From NCBI GenBank assembly GCA_025517525.1, contig JAOPJZ010000005.1:62001-126000 (forward strand): 64,000 nucleotides of DNA, written 5' to 3'. Under the pieces are notes generated by a model that saw only the letters and a list, made by a program, of their open reading frames with translations, had not been told where the DNA came from and made no database searches. The stretch is from Natronosalvus hydrolyticus. Its GTDB lineage: Archaea > Halobacteriota > Halobacteria > Halobacteriales > Natrialbaceae. A program made the translations under genes and the position numbers. Below, in pieces: positions 36,640 through 46,584 of this stretch (the stretch's first letter is position 1; every line of letters begins with the position of its first letter).

Positions 36640-37177
36640 CGTCCGGACCGATCCCGAAGCGCTCGATGAATCCCTCGACGTTCGGAATAAACGGGTCGAT
36701 CTCTTCGTATCGGACCGATCCCAGCTCGGTGCCGTTAATCGTTCTGAAGTGACTGTACAGGTCATCCGTTTTTATGGCCGTCGTTACCATTCCCTTCGCG
36801 AGTTGCATGTTGTACTGCCCGGCGACGAGAATCGCGGTTTTCGAGTCGGGGTCCATCAACTCCGTGACTAGAAAGACGAAGCCATCGACGTCGTTCCGAT
36901 AAGCCTCCCACCGGGTAAATGTGTCCGGGTCGAATGCCTCACTGAACGCGTCGGCATGGTTGTCCGGAATAACGTGGACGAGGCCGTAATAATCGTCTTC
37001 GCCGTCTTCCCGGCCGACCGCTGAGGTATGTACCGCTGGCATCGTGATCACTTCCCAGCCGTCTTCGCGACGCTCGTCGGCAATGGCATCCATATCCTGA
37101 TTCGTCCGCTTCCAGGCCTCTTTCACTGCCGGTGTTCGGGCGCGAAGCCCGACAGAATCGTCATCGCGTTTGGACAT
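36635..37177 (-). CDS. Uncharacterised haloarchaeal protein
   Basis: A 180-residue soluble protein from the ATG at 37177 (MSKRDDDSVGLRARTPAVKE); an ATG at 37186 would add three residues. No motif is recognised. Features: a central segment FVFLVTELMDPDSKTAILVA that may be the core strand-helix-strand, a single domain, no Cys cluster, no membrane helix. It is convergent with pccA and its last codons overlap the half palindromic element. Function unknown. Confidence 0.7.
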   Translation of the reverse strand: MSKRDDDSVGLRARTPAVKEAWKRTNQDMDAIADERREDGWEVITMPAVHTSAVGREDGEDDYYGLVHVIPDNHADAFSEAFDPDTFTRWEAYRNDVDGFVFLVTELMDPDSKTAILVAGQYNMQLAKGMVTTAIKTDDLYSHFRTINGTELGSVRYEEIDPFIPNVEGFIERFGIGPDA

Positions 37178-37636
37178 ATCCCACATTCATGCAGGGATTC
37201 GGATAACCGTTTCGAGTGCTTCAGCACCAAAAATACCCAAACGTCCTCTCGACCGGCTTGAAATCACATCGGCACGCTCGAGGTGAATCACGCTCTCGAG
37301 TCACAGAGAGCCCTGATCGAGTACTCAGAGGGCGTCTCGTTGCCAACCAGTGGTTCATACGGTTTACTGTAATCTCTTAGCGGTGATTGCCGAACCAGTA
37401 AAGACAATCATCGGTAACAAATTACAGCAGACAGTGTCAGAGTCCGGTCTTCGGTGTCGTGTCTTCGGTGGAACCTATAGACTCGGCTATAATCCCTATC
37501 ACAGCCTATCTCCGAATCGTACTCAGGATCAACCACCTGGAAAATCCCTGCCCATGTCCGGATATGGATCGGTTCGCCCGTTCCACCGATCGCCCGCCCT
37601 GCTCGGTGATCGACAGACCAGACCCCGCGTTCTCTA
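37178..37636. other. Intergenic region with palindromic element and short motif
   Basis: No gene. It contains palindromic element copy 4 (37358-37436) and one of the three TAATCCCTAT motifs (37490-37499). The remainder shows nothing recognisable. Confidence 0.5.
37358..37436. repeat. Palindromic repeat element, copy 4 (diverged)
   Basis: Starts TACGGTTTACTGTAATC and ends ATTACAGCAGACAGTG, so outer arms pair well (TACTGTAAT against ATTACAGCAG). The inner part is changed (GACAATCATCGG). It is the most diverged full copy and the one with the most symmetric outer arms. Confidence 0.75.
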
Positions 37637-38098
37637 TCAGGCCCCGACGCCGAGTACGGTCTCGAGTAGAAACGACACCAGGAGGACACCGACACTGCTC
37701 CAGAAGAGTTTGCCCGATGGTGAAATAATATACCTCGGTGGTGGTGGCGTTATCCAGCGAAACGGCGGCAGTTTCCGTACGAAACACTGGAACCGCGTTT
37801 GATCTGGTTCGGCCCCAATCGCCCTGCCCGCTTCGGTGCCGACCGTTCCCGATTGGGTCCGCTCGAGTTCCTCCGGCGACGACGGCCAGAGCCGAATCGT
37901 CGCATACGCCATGATCGCAAATCCAAGCAAAAAAAGGCCGATTTTCGCCCCTTCGAAACCGCCGCCGACTGCCAGGCTCACCGCGGTAACCAAGGTTGTC
38001 GAAACCAACACGACACCAGTCACGTACGCAAGCGTATCCGCACAGACGAGTACTGCGACACGAGTTCGGGCAAGTCGGGGCGAAGAATATGGTGCCAT
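37637..38098 (-). CDS. Small membrane protein, unknown function
   Basis: A 153-residue protein with three hydrophobic helices: about 14-42, 50-68 and 128-150. The first pair is a hairpin, then a soluble loop with a Pro-rich stretch (WITPPPPRYIISPSG), then the last helix. No family recognised with certainty. It is on the same strand as, and 18 bases downstream of, the last gene of the dipeptide transporter, so it may be transcribed with it. Confidence 0.75.
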   Translation of the reverse strand: MAPYSSPRLARTRVAVLVCADTLAYVTGVVLVSTTLVTAVSLAVGGGFEGAKIGLFLLGFAIMAYATIRLWPSSPEELERTQSGTVGTEAGRAIGAEPDQTRFQCFVRKLPPFRWITPPPPRYIISPSGKLFWSSVGVLLVSFLLETVLGVGA

Positions 38099-38116
38099 AC
38101 CGGTTCGAGAGAATCC

Positions 38117-39454
38117 TTACCGATGTCGGCGGTCGATGACTGCTCGGGGCGTATCGTGTCCGGGTTCGTGCCGGTGACAAAGGCTGACCCGACCGTCATC
38201 ACCAACTGGATGATAGGCCGGGATATCCGTGTCACAGACGCTGCCGAACTCTTCGTTGAGCAACTCGAGTGCGCTTTCCTCGTTCTTGGCTCGAACGTCG
38301 TCCGCAACCTGCTCGAGAACCGGTTGAATCGAATCTGGAATCTCGAGACCTTTGAACAGTTCATCGTAAATTTCGTTGATGGATCCGAAGCGACTCTCTC
38401 TACCGAGTAGTGACTTGAGACGGTCACTCATCCCTCGTTCGGCCCGTTTGCGTTCCCGGACGATCTCTCGAAGGAGGTCAAGTTGCGTCCAGAGGGTATC
38501 GTCGAGGTTTTCGTACTCCTCGGGGCGGATACGCGCCGGACATCGGGTGCTGAACGGACAGCCACTTGGCGGATCTCGCGGGTTCGGCGGCGTTCCCTGC
38601 AAGGTAATTCGATCCCTGTGCGCTGTGGGATCAGGTTCGGGAATCGCCGACAGCAATGCGTGCGTGTAGGGATTGGCCGGATCAGCAAACAGCTCTTCTG
38701 TCGGGCCGATCTCCATGATGTTACCGAGGTACATCACCGCAACGCGATCACAGATGTGGCGGACGACCGATAGGTCGTGGGCGATAAACAGGTACGTCAG
38801 GTCGAACTCGTCTTGCAGGTCTTCGAGCAGATTGATCACTTCTGCTTGCACCGACACGTCCAGTGCACTCACCGGCTCGTCAAGGACAATAAACTTCGGT
38901 TCGAGCGTCAGCGTTCGAGCGACCCCGATTCGCTGGCGCTGGCCACCGGAGAACTGGTGTGGATACCGATAGTAGTGTTCGCGCTGGAGACCGACTTTCT
39001 CGAGGAGTTCACGAACCCGCTGTTGACGCTCTCTGGGCGTCTTCCAGTCGTGAACGTCGAGCGGTTCACGGACGATTTCACCGACCGTCATCCGGTCGTT
39101 GAGACTCGAGTCCGGGTCCTGGAAGACGATCTGGGCGTCTCGACGCCAGGCTTTGAGTTCGGGGCCACTGAGCGTCGTGATGTCGGTTCCATCGAAGTGG
39201 ATCTCCCCGCTAGTCGCTTCCTCGAGTTGTACGAGGGTACGACCGAGCGTCGTTTTGCCACAGCCGGATTCACCGACGAGGCCGAGCGTCTCGCCCCGTT
39301 TTATCTCGAAGGAGACGCCGTCGACTGCTTTGACCGGGTTTCCACCAAACAGTTTTCCTTCATCGTAGTAGGTTCGAAGGTCGGACACCTCGACCATCAC
39401 ATCGTCTCGTTCGTCCATCATTTCTTCTTCGGACTGTAACGTTCGTTGACTCAT
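38117..39454 (-). CDS. dppF: Dipeptide/oligopeptide ABC transporter ATP-binding protein (DppF/OppF type) with C-terminal insertion
   Basis: A 445-residue ATPase. Walker A is GESGCGKTT, the signature is [15 protein letters not shown], Walker B is [14 protein letters not shown]. The oligopeptide-type C-terminal CPFSTRCP (about residue 300) is followed by an insertion of roughly 100 mostly helical residues before the usual last Cys-His part ([12 protein letters not shown] and [10 protein letters not shown]). Normal members are about 320-340 residues. It overlaps dppD by one base and is the last transporter gene of the operon. Confidence 0.9.
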   Translation of the reverse strand: MSQRTLQSEEEMMDERDDVMVEVSDLRTYYDEGKLFGGNPVKAVDGVSFEIKRGETLGLVGESGCGKTTLGRTLVQLEEATSGEIHFDGTDITTLSGPELKAWRRDAQIVFQDPDSSLNDRMTVGEIVREPLDVHDWKTPRERQQRVRELLEKVGLQREHYYRYPHQFSGGQRQRIGVARTLTLEPKFIVLDEPVSALDVSVQAEVINLLEDLQDEFDLTYLFIAHDLSVVRHICDRVAVMYLGNIMEIGPTEELFADPANPYTHALLSAIPEPDPTAHRDRITLQGTPPNPRDPPSGCPFSTRCPARIRPEEYENLDDTLWTQLDLLREIVRERKRAERGMSDRLKSLLGRESRFGSINEIYDELFKGLEIPDSIQPVLEQVADDVRAKNEESALELLNEEFGSVCDTDIPAYHPVGDDGRVSLCHRHEPGHDTPRAVIDRRHR

Positions 39455-40794
39455 CAGTGCTCACCCTCCGTCGACTGCGTTTCGGAATGGCGTTCGATTC
39501 GGTCGATTTCCGAGACGTCTTCCGGATACAACAGACACGCTGCCGTATGATCATCCACACCGGATTCGACCGGAACCGACACCGGATGAACGGAGTCACA
39601 GGATTCGAACGCCTTCGGACACCGTGGTGCAAACCGACAGAACGTCGGTGGCTCGTTCGGCGTCGGCACGTTCCCTTCGATCGTTTGCAATCGATCACCT
39701 TCCTGTCGCCCCGGAATGGACTGTAACAGCCCTTCAGTGTAGGGGTGTTTGGGGTTGGCGAACAGCGTGTGGACGTCTGCCGTTTCGACCGTTTCACCGG
39801 CGTACATCACGTTCACTCGGTCTGCAACCTCTGCGATCACACCCATGTCGTGGGTGATGAACATGATTGCCAGGTCGCGTTTTTCCTGTAACTCTTCGAG
39901 CAACTCGAGAATCTGTGCCTGAATCGTCACGTCGAGTGCCGTCGTCGGCTCGTCACAGATCAACACTTCCGGGTCACACGCCAGCGCCATCGCGATGACC
40001 GCACGCTGGCGCATCCCGCCCGAGAACTGGTGTGGGTACTCTGCAACGCGTCGTCGCGAGTCCGGGATGCCAACAGCCTCGAGCAGTGAGATCGCTTCTT
40101 TCGTTGCGGCTCTCCCGGAAAGATCCTGATGGAGACGAAGCGCCTCTTTGATCTGATTACCAACCGTATAGACCGGGTTGAGACTCGTCAACGGATCCTG
40201 GAACACCATCGCGATTTTGCCACCGCGCATGGCCCGCTGGGGTTTCCCCTCGAGACGGGTAATTTCGATGAATCCATCGACGACCTCGCCTGACGATTGC
40301 TCGGTAATGAACACACAGTCGTCGCCGTCGGTCAAGCCGAGCTGGTCACCGTAGCCTGCGGCAAGCAGGTCGGCGATAGTCATTGACTCGACTGAATCGT
40401 AGCCCAACTGGGCTGGCGTGACATCGATGCCCGGTCGTTCGAGTAGCGATCGAACGTCGTGTTCTGCCTCGAGTTCCTCGACGTCGACCGTGCGTCTCGA
40501 GAACTTCGTCGCGAATTCGCGAACGGTCTCGAGGTGGGTGAAACGAATGCTGCTGCCAGCGAGGATAACGCCAGGATTGTCGACCAGCCCCATCATCGAG
40601 CGTGCGGTAACGCTTTTCCCGGATCCGCTTTCACCGACGATCCCGACGGTTTCACCGGGAGTCAGATCGAACGAGACGCCGTCGACGGCACGAATTACCT
40701 CCTTGTCGGTGTAAAACGCCGTCTGAAGGTTTCGAACCTCGACGATCGGGTCGGTGTCGGCACGGGCTGTCTGTGCTGGAGATTCCATAGACAT
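39454..40794 (-). CDS. dppD: Dipeptide/oligopeptide ABC transporter ATP-binding protein (DppD/OppD type) with internal insertion
   Basis: A 446-residue ATPase. Walker A is GESGSGKS, the signature is [15 protein letters not shown], Walker B is [14 protein letters not shown], and the family C-terminal segment is [16 protein letters not shown]. Between Walker A and the Q-loop ([13 protein letters not shown]) sits an insertion of about 110 residues (roughly 75-185, with [18 protein letters not shown] and an acidic stretch) absent from the standard 330-residue protein. It overlaps dppC and dppF by one base each. Confidence 0.9.
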   Translation of the reverse strand: MSMESPAQTARADTDPIVEVRNLQTAFYTDKEVIRAVDGVSFDLTPGETVGIVGESGSGKSVTARSMMGLVDNPGVILAGSSIRFTHLETVREFATKFSRRTVDVEELEAEHDVRSLLERPGIDVTPAQLGYDSVESMTIADLLAAGYGDQLGLTDGDDCVFITEQSSGEVVDGFIEITRLEGKPQRAMRGGKIAMVFQDPLTSLNPVYTVGNQIKEALRLHQDLSGRAATKEAISLLEAVGIPDSRRRVAEYPHQFSGGMRQRAVIAMALACDPEVLICDEPTTALDVTIQAQILELLEELQEKRDLAIMFITHDMGVIAEVADRVNVMYAGETVETADVHTLFANPKHPYTEGLLQSIPGRQEGDRLQTIEGNVPTPNEPPTFCRFAPRCPKAFESCDSVHPVSVPVESGVDDHTAACLLYPEDVSEIDRIERHSETQSTEGEH

Positions 40795-42560
40795 TATCCA
40801 CCACCTCCCGTGGCAGCGGCCGTTGCTCCAGCATCGCCCGACTCACTTTCGGGATCCATAGCGTCCCGAATGCCGTCACCGAGTGCGTTGAATCCGGTGA
40901 CGACGAGGACGATCAGGATGCCAGGGACGGTTGCGATATGCCAGGAACTCGTCGAAACGTACGACCGGCCGTCACTGACCATCCGCCCCCATTCAGGGGT
41001 CGGCGGGTTGATCCCCAGGCCGAGGAACGACAGGGCAGCCGTCGTGATAATCACGCCACCAAGTAACAACGACGCGTAAATCAAGATGTAGCTGAGGATG
41101 TATGGTGCCATGTGTTTGCGCATCGTTATCATCGGCGTCTGGCCGTAGCTTTTGGCCGCATCGACCCACTCCTGTTCTGCCACCTGAAGCGAGGGGCCAC
41201 GTATTGCCCGCCAGAGCCCTGGCCAGTACAGCGCCCCGAAAATTAACGCGAGTAGTAACCCCCCGCTATAGATGTCGGCCAGTGGATGGTTCCCCTGTTG
41301 GAAAACCACGGAAAGCAACAACACCATCAGGAAGACGGGAACGGAGATGATTGTGTCACTCACCACAATTGTCGCAATGTCGATAGTACCTTTGTAGTAC
41401 GACGTGATCAGCGACATCATCAGTGCAATCGAGGTAGCGATACCGATACCGATCAGCCCGATCATCAGCGAGGTCCGCGCCCCGAATGCGAGGAACGTAA
41501 AGAGGTCCTTGCCATCGGGATTCGTCCCTAACGGTGCCCATCGGTCGTACTCGTCGTAACTCATGATCCCAACGGTGCTATCACCACCCTGGGATCGACT
41601 CTGGATGTTTGCAGTCCCGTGAGCTACCGATTCGACTTGCCCATCGTCAGTCAGATATTCGAACTCGTTCTGGTACGGACTGTAGAGATTCGCCTCAGCG
41701 TTTGCGGCACCGAGTGCGGGTGCCCACAATGCGAGCACGACGAATCCAAAGACGACGATTAGACCGAAAATCCCCCAGTAGTGGGTACGGAACCGGTTGA
41801 TCCAGTCGTCTCGAGGCGTCCAGTCCGCTTCGCGATAGTGTTCACGGTAGGTCGTATACCCCTTCCAGAGCCAGACCAGGGCAGCGAACGCATACGCGTA
41901 GATAACGATAACACGAATCGACCAGGCAATCGCCGGCGAAAGGCCGAGGAACGTCCCTTCCCAGCCGCCATCAGGCGATCGGTGACCCTCGTTCGAAATC
42001 AGTTCTCGGTCACTGAGGGTCCACCCGTTTGCGACCCACTCGAGGGCGTTCGTCAGGCTGGCAACTGCAGCGTCAACCGCACCGCCAACTGGCGTCACCA
42101 GTATCAGGGCCGCACCGACACCGAGTCCGGCGGCGATGACGAGTCGCTCGAGGAGATGCTCGCTGAGTGCGTCCGGACCGATCTGTCTGGCATCGAGCCC
42201 GATTTTCTTCGATACTGAAAACGGGACGAACAGCGATTTGACGAGGAACGCACCAGCGATCAACACCAAGGCTGCCGTCACGCTAAACCCGATGGCTCCA
42301 CCAACCTGACTGAGACCACCTGAAACGCCGCTCAAGCCGTCTGCAACGTTATCAGCAACCCACCACGGGACCGACGGAATAGCACCGATCACCATACGCA
42401 CGGCCCCACCAGCGGCAAGTATCCAGCCAACGATTCGCCCGAGTTCGAGAAGGATCAACAGCGCCAGTCCCGCCACCCAGATGAGTGCCGGTCGTGGGTT
42501 TGCAGCAATCCGTTCTCGAAGCGTCAAGACAACGTCCGTCTCATCAGATGACATGCTCAT
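40794..42560 (-). CDS. dppC: Dipeptide-type ABC transporter permease (DppC type) with long N-terminal membrane extension
   Basis: A 588-residue permease; DppC is usually about 300. The C-terminal 260 residues have the family core: FGARTSLMIGLIGIGIATSI, and the EAA loop EQEWVDAAKSYGQTP. The N-terminal 300 residues contain about five further hydrophobic helices (around 23-55, 85-115, 138-165, 205-230, 265-290) not seen in bacterial DppC. A Gly/Ala-rich tail ends the protein. It overlaps dppB by four bases. Confidence 0.88.
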   Translation of the reverse strand: MSMSSDETDVVLTLRERIAANPRPALIWVAGLALLILLELGRIVGWILAAGGAVRMVIGAIPSVPWWVADNVADGLSGVSGGLSQVGGAIGFSVTAALVLIAGAFLVKSLFVPFSVSKKIGLDARQIGPDALSEHLLERLVIAAGLGVGAALILVTPVGGAVDAAVASLTNALEWVANGWTLSDRELISNEGHRSPDGGWEGTFLGLSPAIAWSIRVIVIYAYAFAALVWLWKGYTTYREHYREADWTPRDDWINRFRTHYWGIFGLIVVFGFVVLALWAPALGAANAEANLYSPYQNEFEYLTDDGQVESVAHGTANIQSRSQGGDSTVGIMSYDEYDRWAPLGTNPDGKDLFTFLAFGARTSLMIGLIGIGIATSIALMMSLITSYYKGTIDIATIVVSDTIISVPVFLMVLLLSVVFQQGNHPLADIYSGGLLLALIFGALYWPGLWRAIRGPSLQVAEQEWVDAAKSYGQTPMITMRKHMAPYILSYILIYASLLLGGVIITTAALSFLGLGINPPTPEWGRMVSDGRSYVSTSSWHIATVPGILIVLVVTGFNALGDGIRDAMDPESESGDAGATAAATGGGG

Positions 42561-43627
42561 TGTTCGTACCCCACGCGTGGATCGAGTATCGTGTACAGGA
42601 AGTCCTGTAGAATGTTCAACGAGATCGTTATCAGTGTGAAAATAAAGATCAGTGCACCTGCCAGGGGCAGGTCACCCTGCGTTGCTGAGAAGAAGAACAG
42701 CCGGCCGAGACCATTGATACCGAAAATGACCTCGACGATGACTGATCCGCCAAGTAGCAACAACGCCTCGTTCGTGATAATCGGAACGAGCGGAATCAGG
42801 GCGTTGCGGAAAACGTGCTTCCAGAGAATCACGCGTCCTGAGAGTCCCTTGGCTTTGGCCGTCTCCACGTAATTCGAATTGATCGTCTCGAGGATAGCCG
42901 TCCGGCCAATTCGGAGTTCACTCGCCATCGACGCGGAACCGAGGACGACAGCCGCTGGAAGAATAACTTTGATCGCAACGGCAAGTGTCCCCCCATCGAA
43001 ATAGAACCCACTCGGCATCGGAACCATACCGAGTGATTGCCACTCTTCGAACCCGATGAAATCCAGTGGTGGTGTACCGATGAGGCTCCGCACCTCAGGT
43101 CCAATGGTGTACCAATCGAAGCCAAGGAAGCCCCCACCTTGCGTTCGACGCAGGACGGCAAGCAGCATAATCGCGAGCCAGAAGTTTGGCATGGCGAGCC
43201 AGACGATGCCCGAAAACGACGCAATGTAGTCGCCCCAGCTGTTCGGGTTAAGTCCGGCATAAAACCCGAGTGGGATGCCGATGAACAGCGGTAGTAACAC
43301 CGCCCAGAACCCAAGCCAGATCGTCCGTGGGGCGTAAATGGCAATGAGCGTGTTCACGCTTCGGCCCGACTGAATAACGTATGACTGACCGAAATTAAAG
43401 GTCACCAGGTTGAACATATAATCGATGTACTGGCGCCATAGCGGCTCATTGAGCCCCATATTCTCTCGTATTTCTGCGGCCTGTACACCACTGGCTTCAG
43501 GTCCAAGCATCGCTGCAACCGGATCGAGGGGCCCCATTCTGAGGATGACGAAAATGACCGTCATCACCAAGAACAGAATTGGGATCGATAGCAGGACTCG
43601 CTGGAAAAAGTATCGCCAGCGGCTCAT
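42557..43627 (-). CDS. dppB: Dipeptide-type ABC transporter permease (DppB type)
   Basis: A 356-residue permease starting MSRWRYFFQRVLLSIPILFL, the standard DppB opening. It has six or so helices. The EAA loop NYVETAKAKGLSGRVILWKH and the final DFLYTILDPRVGY are conserved. It pairs with DppC and heads the permease/ATPase operon. The receptor gene lies 161 bases upstream on the same strand. Confidence 0.92.
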   Translation of the reverse strand: MSRWRYFFQRVLLSIPILFLVMTVIFVILRMGPLDPVAAMLGPEASGVQAAEIRENMGLNEPLWRQYIDYMFNLVTFNFGQSYVIQSGRSVNTLIAIYAPRTIWLGFWAVLLPLFIGIPLGFYAGLNPNSWGDYIASFSGIVWLAMPNFWLAIMLLAVLRRTQGGGFLGFDWYTIGPEVRSLIGTPPLDFIGFEEWQSLGMVPMPSGFYFDGGTLAVAIKVILPAAVVLGSASMASELRIGRTAILETINSNYVETAKAKGLSGRVILWKHVFRNALIPLVPIITNEALLLLGGSVIVEVIFGINGLGRLFFFSATQGDLPLAGALIFIFTLITISLNILQDFLYTILDPRVGYEQ

Positions 43628-43788
43628 AACGCATCACGTGTGGTCCACGCGGTAAACATGTGTAGTACTAAGCTCTCGGTATGCATTCGAGGGTAATAGG
43701 TGTCATGATTTTCCGGAACCGGGGTTGTTAAACGTCGTCGATGGCGGTGACGGAAAAGTCGACCCATCACCCGACCGCCAGTTCGGTG

Positions 43789-45627
43789 TTATTCCTCTTC
43801 AGCTTCCCAGTCGAGGTAGTAGCCGTCTGCCTCTTCGGGGATCAGGTCCGTGTTGGTGTTGGCGGGTTCGAAGCCGAACAGGCCGTATGCGGGGTCGGCC
43901 CAGCTCCAGATCCAGCCCAGCGAGTAGAATCCAAGGTCACCGTCCTGACCACGGCTGATCAGCGTACTGAACTCCGCTTCTTCGAGCGAGAGGTCGATGC
44001 CGGTGCCGTCGAGTTTGTCACGAGTATTTCGACCGAACTCCTGGAACGTCTCGCTCGCGTAGGTCGTCAGCGTCATCTCGAACGGATCGTCTTCGGTATA
44101 GCCAGCGTCGGCGAGGACTTCCTGTGCCGAAGCCAGGTCCGTCTCGTTTGGCGAGTATGGCCAGTCGTCGACGAACTCCTGGTAGCCCTCTGCACCCGTG
44201 GGCCAGATTCCCGGCGGCGTGAAGCTGAATGCCGATTCGCCACGCCCCTGGAAGATCAGGTTGATCAATTCTTCGTGGTCAGTGACGTACGCGACTGCCT
44301 GTCGGACAGGCTTTGGCGTCTGTCTTGCGTTGAATGCGACGTAGAACGTACTGAGTTCAGCGACACCGAGGTAGTTGACCGTGTCACCGTTCTCGAGCGG
44401 TCCGTACGTGCCGACGTCACGGTTGAGGTCGTCCTGGTCGGCGTCGATGTTGTCCTGTTCGTAGTACGCGGTCGGAATGCCGAAGATGTCGGCGTTACGT
44501 TCGTTGACGTACGTCCAGATGGCCTCGTCGTCCTCGATGATCTGCCAGTGGATGGACTCGAGGTTTGCTGGATCGTCGTGGTAGTCGTCGAAGCGCGTGA
44601 CGCGGGCTTCCGTCCCTGGCTCCCAGACTTCGAACTCGAACGGACCGGTGCCGTTCATCACTTCGGCGGCAAACTCTTCCTGGTCGACTTCGCCATCGTA
44701 GCCCTCGATGTCGCCGACGAAGCCTTCCGGAATCGCTCCGAAGGAGTCGTACGTGAGAATGTCGAGGGCTGCTGCTTCGACCTCTGCCAGCGTCATCTCG
44801 AACGTGCGGTCGTCGATGACCTCGACAGCGAGTGAGTCAGGGACGATGTTGTCTTCCTCGTCAGTCTCGTGGTCGATGCCGAGGAAGCCTGAACCGAGGA
44901 TGAAGTTAGCACGCTGGCTGTTTGGTGACTCCGCAAGACGACGCCAGGCGTATTTGAAGTCGTCAGCGGTGAGTTCTTCGCCACCGTGGTAGGTTGCCTC
45001 TTTGATCGTGAACGTGTACGTGAGGAGGTCGTCGGAGACATCGACCTCTTCGAGCAGTTGGTTCTCGAGTTCGGGAACCCCGTTGGGGTAATCAACCAGG
45101 TTTTCGTACACCTGGTTGATGATGACGGCGGACGCCGTGTCAGTCGACTGAATTGGGTCGAGTGATGATACCGTCGAGTTGATGAGGTTGAGTTCGCCGT
45201 CATCGACGGACGTGTCGTTGTGCTGCTGGCGGTGGCCACCGAGGGCACCGGTCCGTTCGACGTCCACGTGGTCGTACCAGAACCGCTCGTTGAGGTTGTG
45301 GTACAACGGCAGGAGAATCATGTCGTCACGGACAGCCTCTTCCATCTCGACGTAGGCCTGGTTACGCAGGTCTTCGTCTTCCGGAGCTGGGTTATCCTGA
45401 ATGCGGTCCCAGGCATCCTGGGCCTTCTGGACGTTCGAAATGTCCTCGTCACCGTTACCGTTACCGTTACCGTTACCGTTACCGTTACCGTTACCGTTAC
45501 CGTTTCCTTCACCGTTCCCGTCGTCGTCCCCATCGCCACCGAAGCACCCTGCCACGGCCGCCGTGGCTGCACCGGCGCTAGTCGCTTTGAGGAATGATCG
45601 TCGGGATACACCTGATTTATTTGGCAT
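43789..45627 (-). CDS. dppA: Dipeptide-type ABC transporter substrate-binding lipoprotein
   Basis: A 612-residue class C binding protein. The signal MPNKSGVSRRSFLKATSAGA has a twin-Arg motif and the lipobox AVAGC. A low-complexity (Gly-Asn)n run, about residues 39-60, links anchor and domain. NDTSVDDGELNLINSTVSSL and SAVIINQVYENLVDYPNG belong to the SBP_bac_5 family. It carries oligopeptides or other solutes such as nickel or sugars, which haloarchaeal members also bind. It leads the dppABCDF cluster and has its own TATA box at 45655-45663. Confidence 0.92.
   Translation of the reverse strand: MPNKSGVSRRSFLKATSAGAATAAVAGCFGGDGDDDGNGEGNGNGNGNGNGNGNGNGNGDEDISNVQKAQDAWDRIQDNPAPEDEDLRNQAYVEMEEAVRDDMILLPLYHNLNERFWYDHVDVERTGALGGHRQQHNDTSVDDGELNLINSTVSSLDPIQSTDTASAVIINQVYENLVDYPNGVPELENQLLEEVDVSDDLLTYTFTIKEATYHGGEELTADDFKYAWRRLAESPNSQRANFILGSGFLGIDHETDEEDNIVPDSLAVEVIDDRTFEMTLAEVEAAALDILTYDSFGAIPEGFVGDIEGYDGEVDQEEFAAEVMNGTGPFEFEVWEPGTEARVTRFDDYHDDPANLESIHWQIIEDDEAIWTYVNERNADIFGIPTAYYEQDNIDADQDDLNRDVGTYGPLENGDTVNYLGVAELSTFYVAFNARQTPKPVRQAVAYVTDHEELINLIFQGRGESAFSFTPPGIWPTGAEGYQEFVDDWPYSPNETDLASAQEVLADAGYTEDDPFEMTLTTYASETFQEFGRNTRDKLDGTGIDLSLEEAEFSTLISRGQDGDLGFYSLGWIWSWADPAYGLFGFEPANTNTDLIPEEADGYYLDWEAEEE
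45451..45504. repeat. Hexanucleotide microsatellite, nine ACCGTT units
   Basis: Nine perfect ACCGTT units lie inside the substrate-binding protein gene and encode the Gly-Asn linker. Loss or gain of a unit keeps the frame and changes only linker length. Such runs vary easily by slippage. Confidence 0.9.
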
Positions 45628-45972
45628 CTCAGCTAGCAGGAATCTCTCGAGTTGTATAAATTTTGCCTTTGTTATCGGCAGACATTCGCTTGGTTTGACC
45701 TATCATCCTTAATTTCACGTTAAATATACTCGACCCTGAGTAAATTGTGTGCCAGTATCGCCAGTTTTCGACGCGCGCCCCAGAGAAACATCTTAAAATA
45801 TACCGCGAATAATAGTGCGCGTTCGTGAACCGGCTTCGCGACACCATTTCGTCCCCACGGACACGGCTACCTCCCACACTCGAGATGGTTTGATTTCGTC
45901 GCTTCAAAAAGGTTCGCTGATAGCGACCTCACAGCCGTTCGTTCAGACCAGCGACCAGGTTATTACACCGGT
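45628..45972. other. Region between the dppA promoter and the universal stress gene
   Basis: No gene. AT-rich promoter DNA occupies the first 170 bases; the remainder up to 45972 shows nothing recognisable. A frame running antisense into the stress-protein gene is not coding. Confidence 0.5.
45655..45663 (-). promoter_or_regulatory. TATA box of dppA
   Basis: On the minus strand AAATTTATA lies about 28-36 bases before the ATG at 45627, the expected place for a haloarchaeal promoter with a very short leader. Confidence 0.55.
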
Positions 45973-46416
45973 CTACGTCGAGCCCTCAGCACCCCGAACG
46001 ACGAACACCGGAACCGGTGATCGGTCAACCACACGCTCGGAAACACTTCCCATCGTAATCTGTTTCTCACGCGGGCTCTTTCCGTGGGTACCGATCACGA
46101 TCAGATCGATATCGGACTCCGCAGCATACTCGAGGATCGCCTTCGCTGGTGTCCCTCGCTCGACGGACTCGACCGTCTCCAGTCCGGCCTTGCTGGCCCG
46201 TGCAGCGACGGCGGCCGTCGCGCTCGACGCGCCATCCTCGAGTTGTGATGTTATTTTCTCACGTGTATCGCCCGTAGCGGCCTGCACGATTCGTGTATCG
46301 ACCACCGATATCGCGTGAATCGTGGCGTCGTTATCCCTGGCAATGGGCAGGGCGTGTTCAATTGTCTGCTCGACGGTGTCGCTGCCATCTGTCGGAAGAA
46401 GAATATTGTCGTACAT
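45973..46416 (-). CDS. Universal stress protein (UspA family)
   Basis: A 147-residue USP. It opens MYDNILLPTDGSDTVEQTIE and has the ATP-binding signature GTHGKSPREKQITMGSVSER, i.e. G-x2-G-x9-G-S, then RSPVPVFVV. ATP-binding type, single domain, cytoplasmic. Haloarchaea encode dozens, and the specific role is unknown. It is divergent from the aldo/keto reductase at 46585. Confidence 0.93.
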   Translation of the reverse strand: MYDNILLPTDGSDTVEQTIEHALPIARDNDATIHAISVVDTRIVQAATGDTREKITSQLEDGASSATAAVAARASKAGLETVESVERGTPAKAILEYAAESDIDLIVIGTHGKSPREKQITMGSVSERVVDRSPVPVFVVRGAEGST

Positions 46417-46584
46417 GGGTTTGCCTCCTCCTCAATCCACTCGAGGAGCCCTGAGGAAGGTTTCGGTCGTTCCTGACACTCGGGAATACAGTGCGACCGT
46501 TGGGTCGAGCGTGGAACCGTCCATCTTACGAACGGATCGCCGCTTCCTGCCCCTTTTTCACCCGTTCCCCAGAACTACTGTGTG

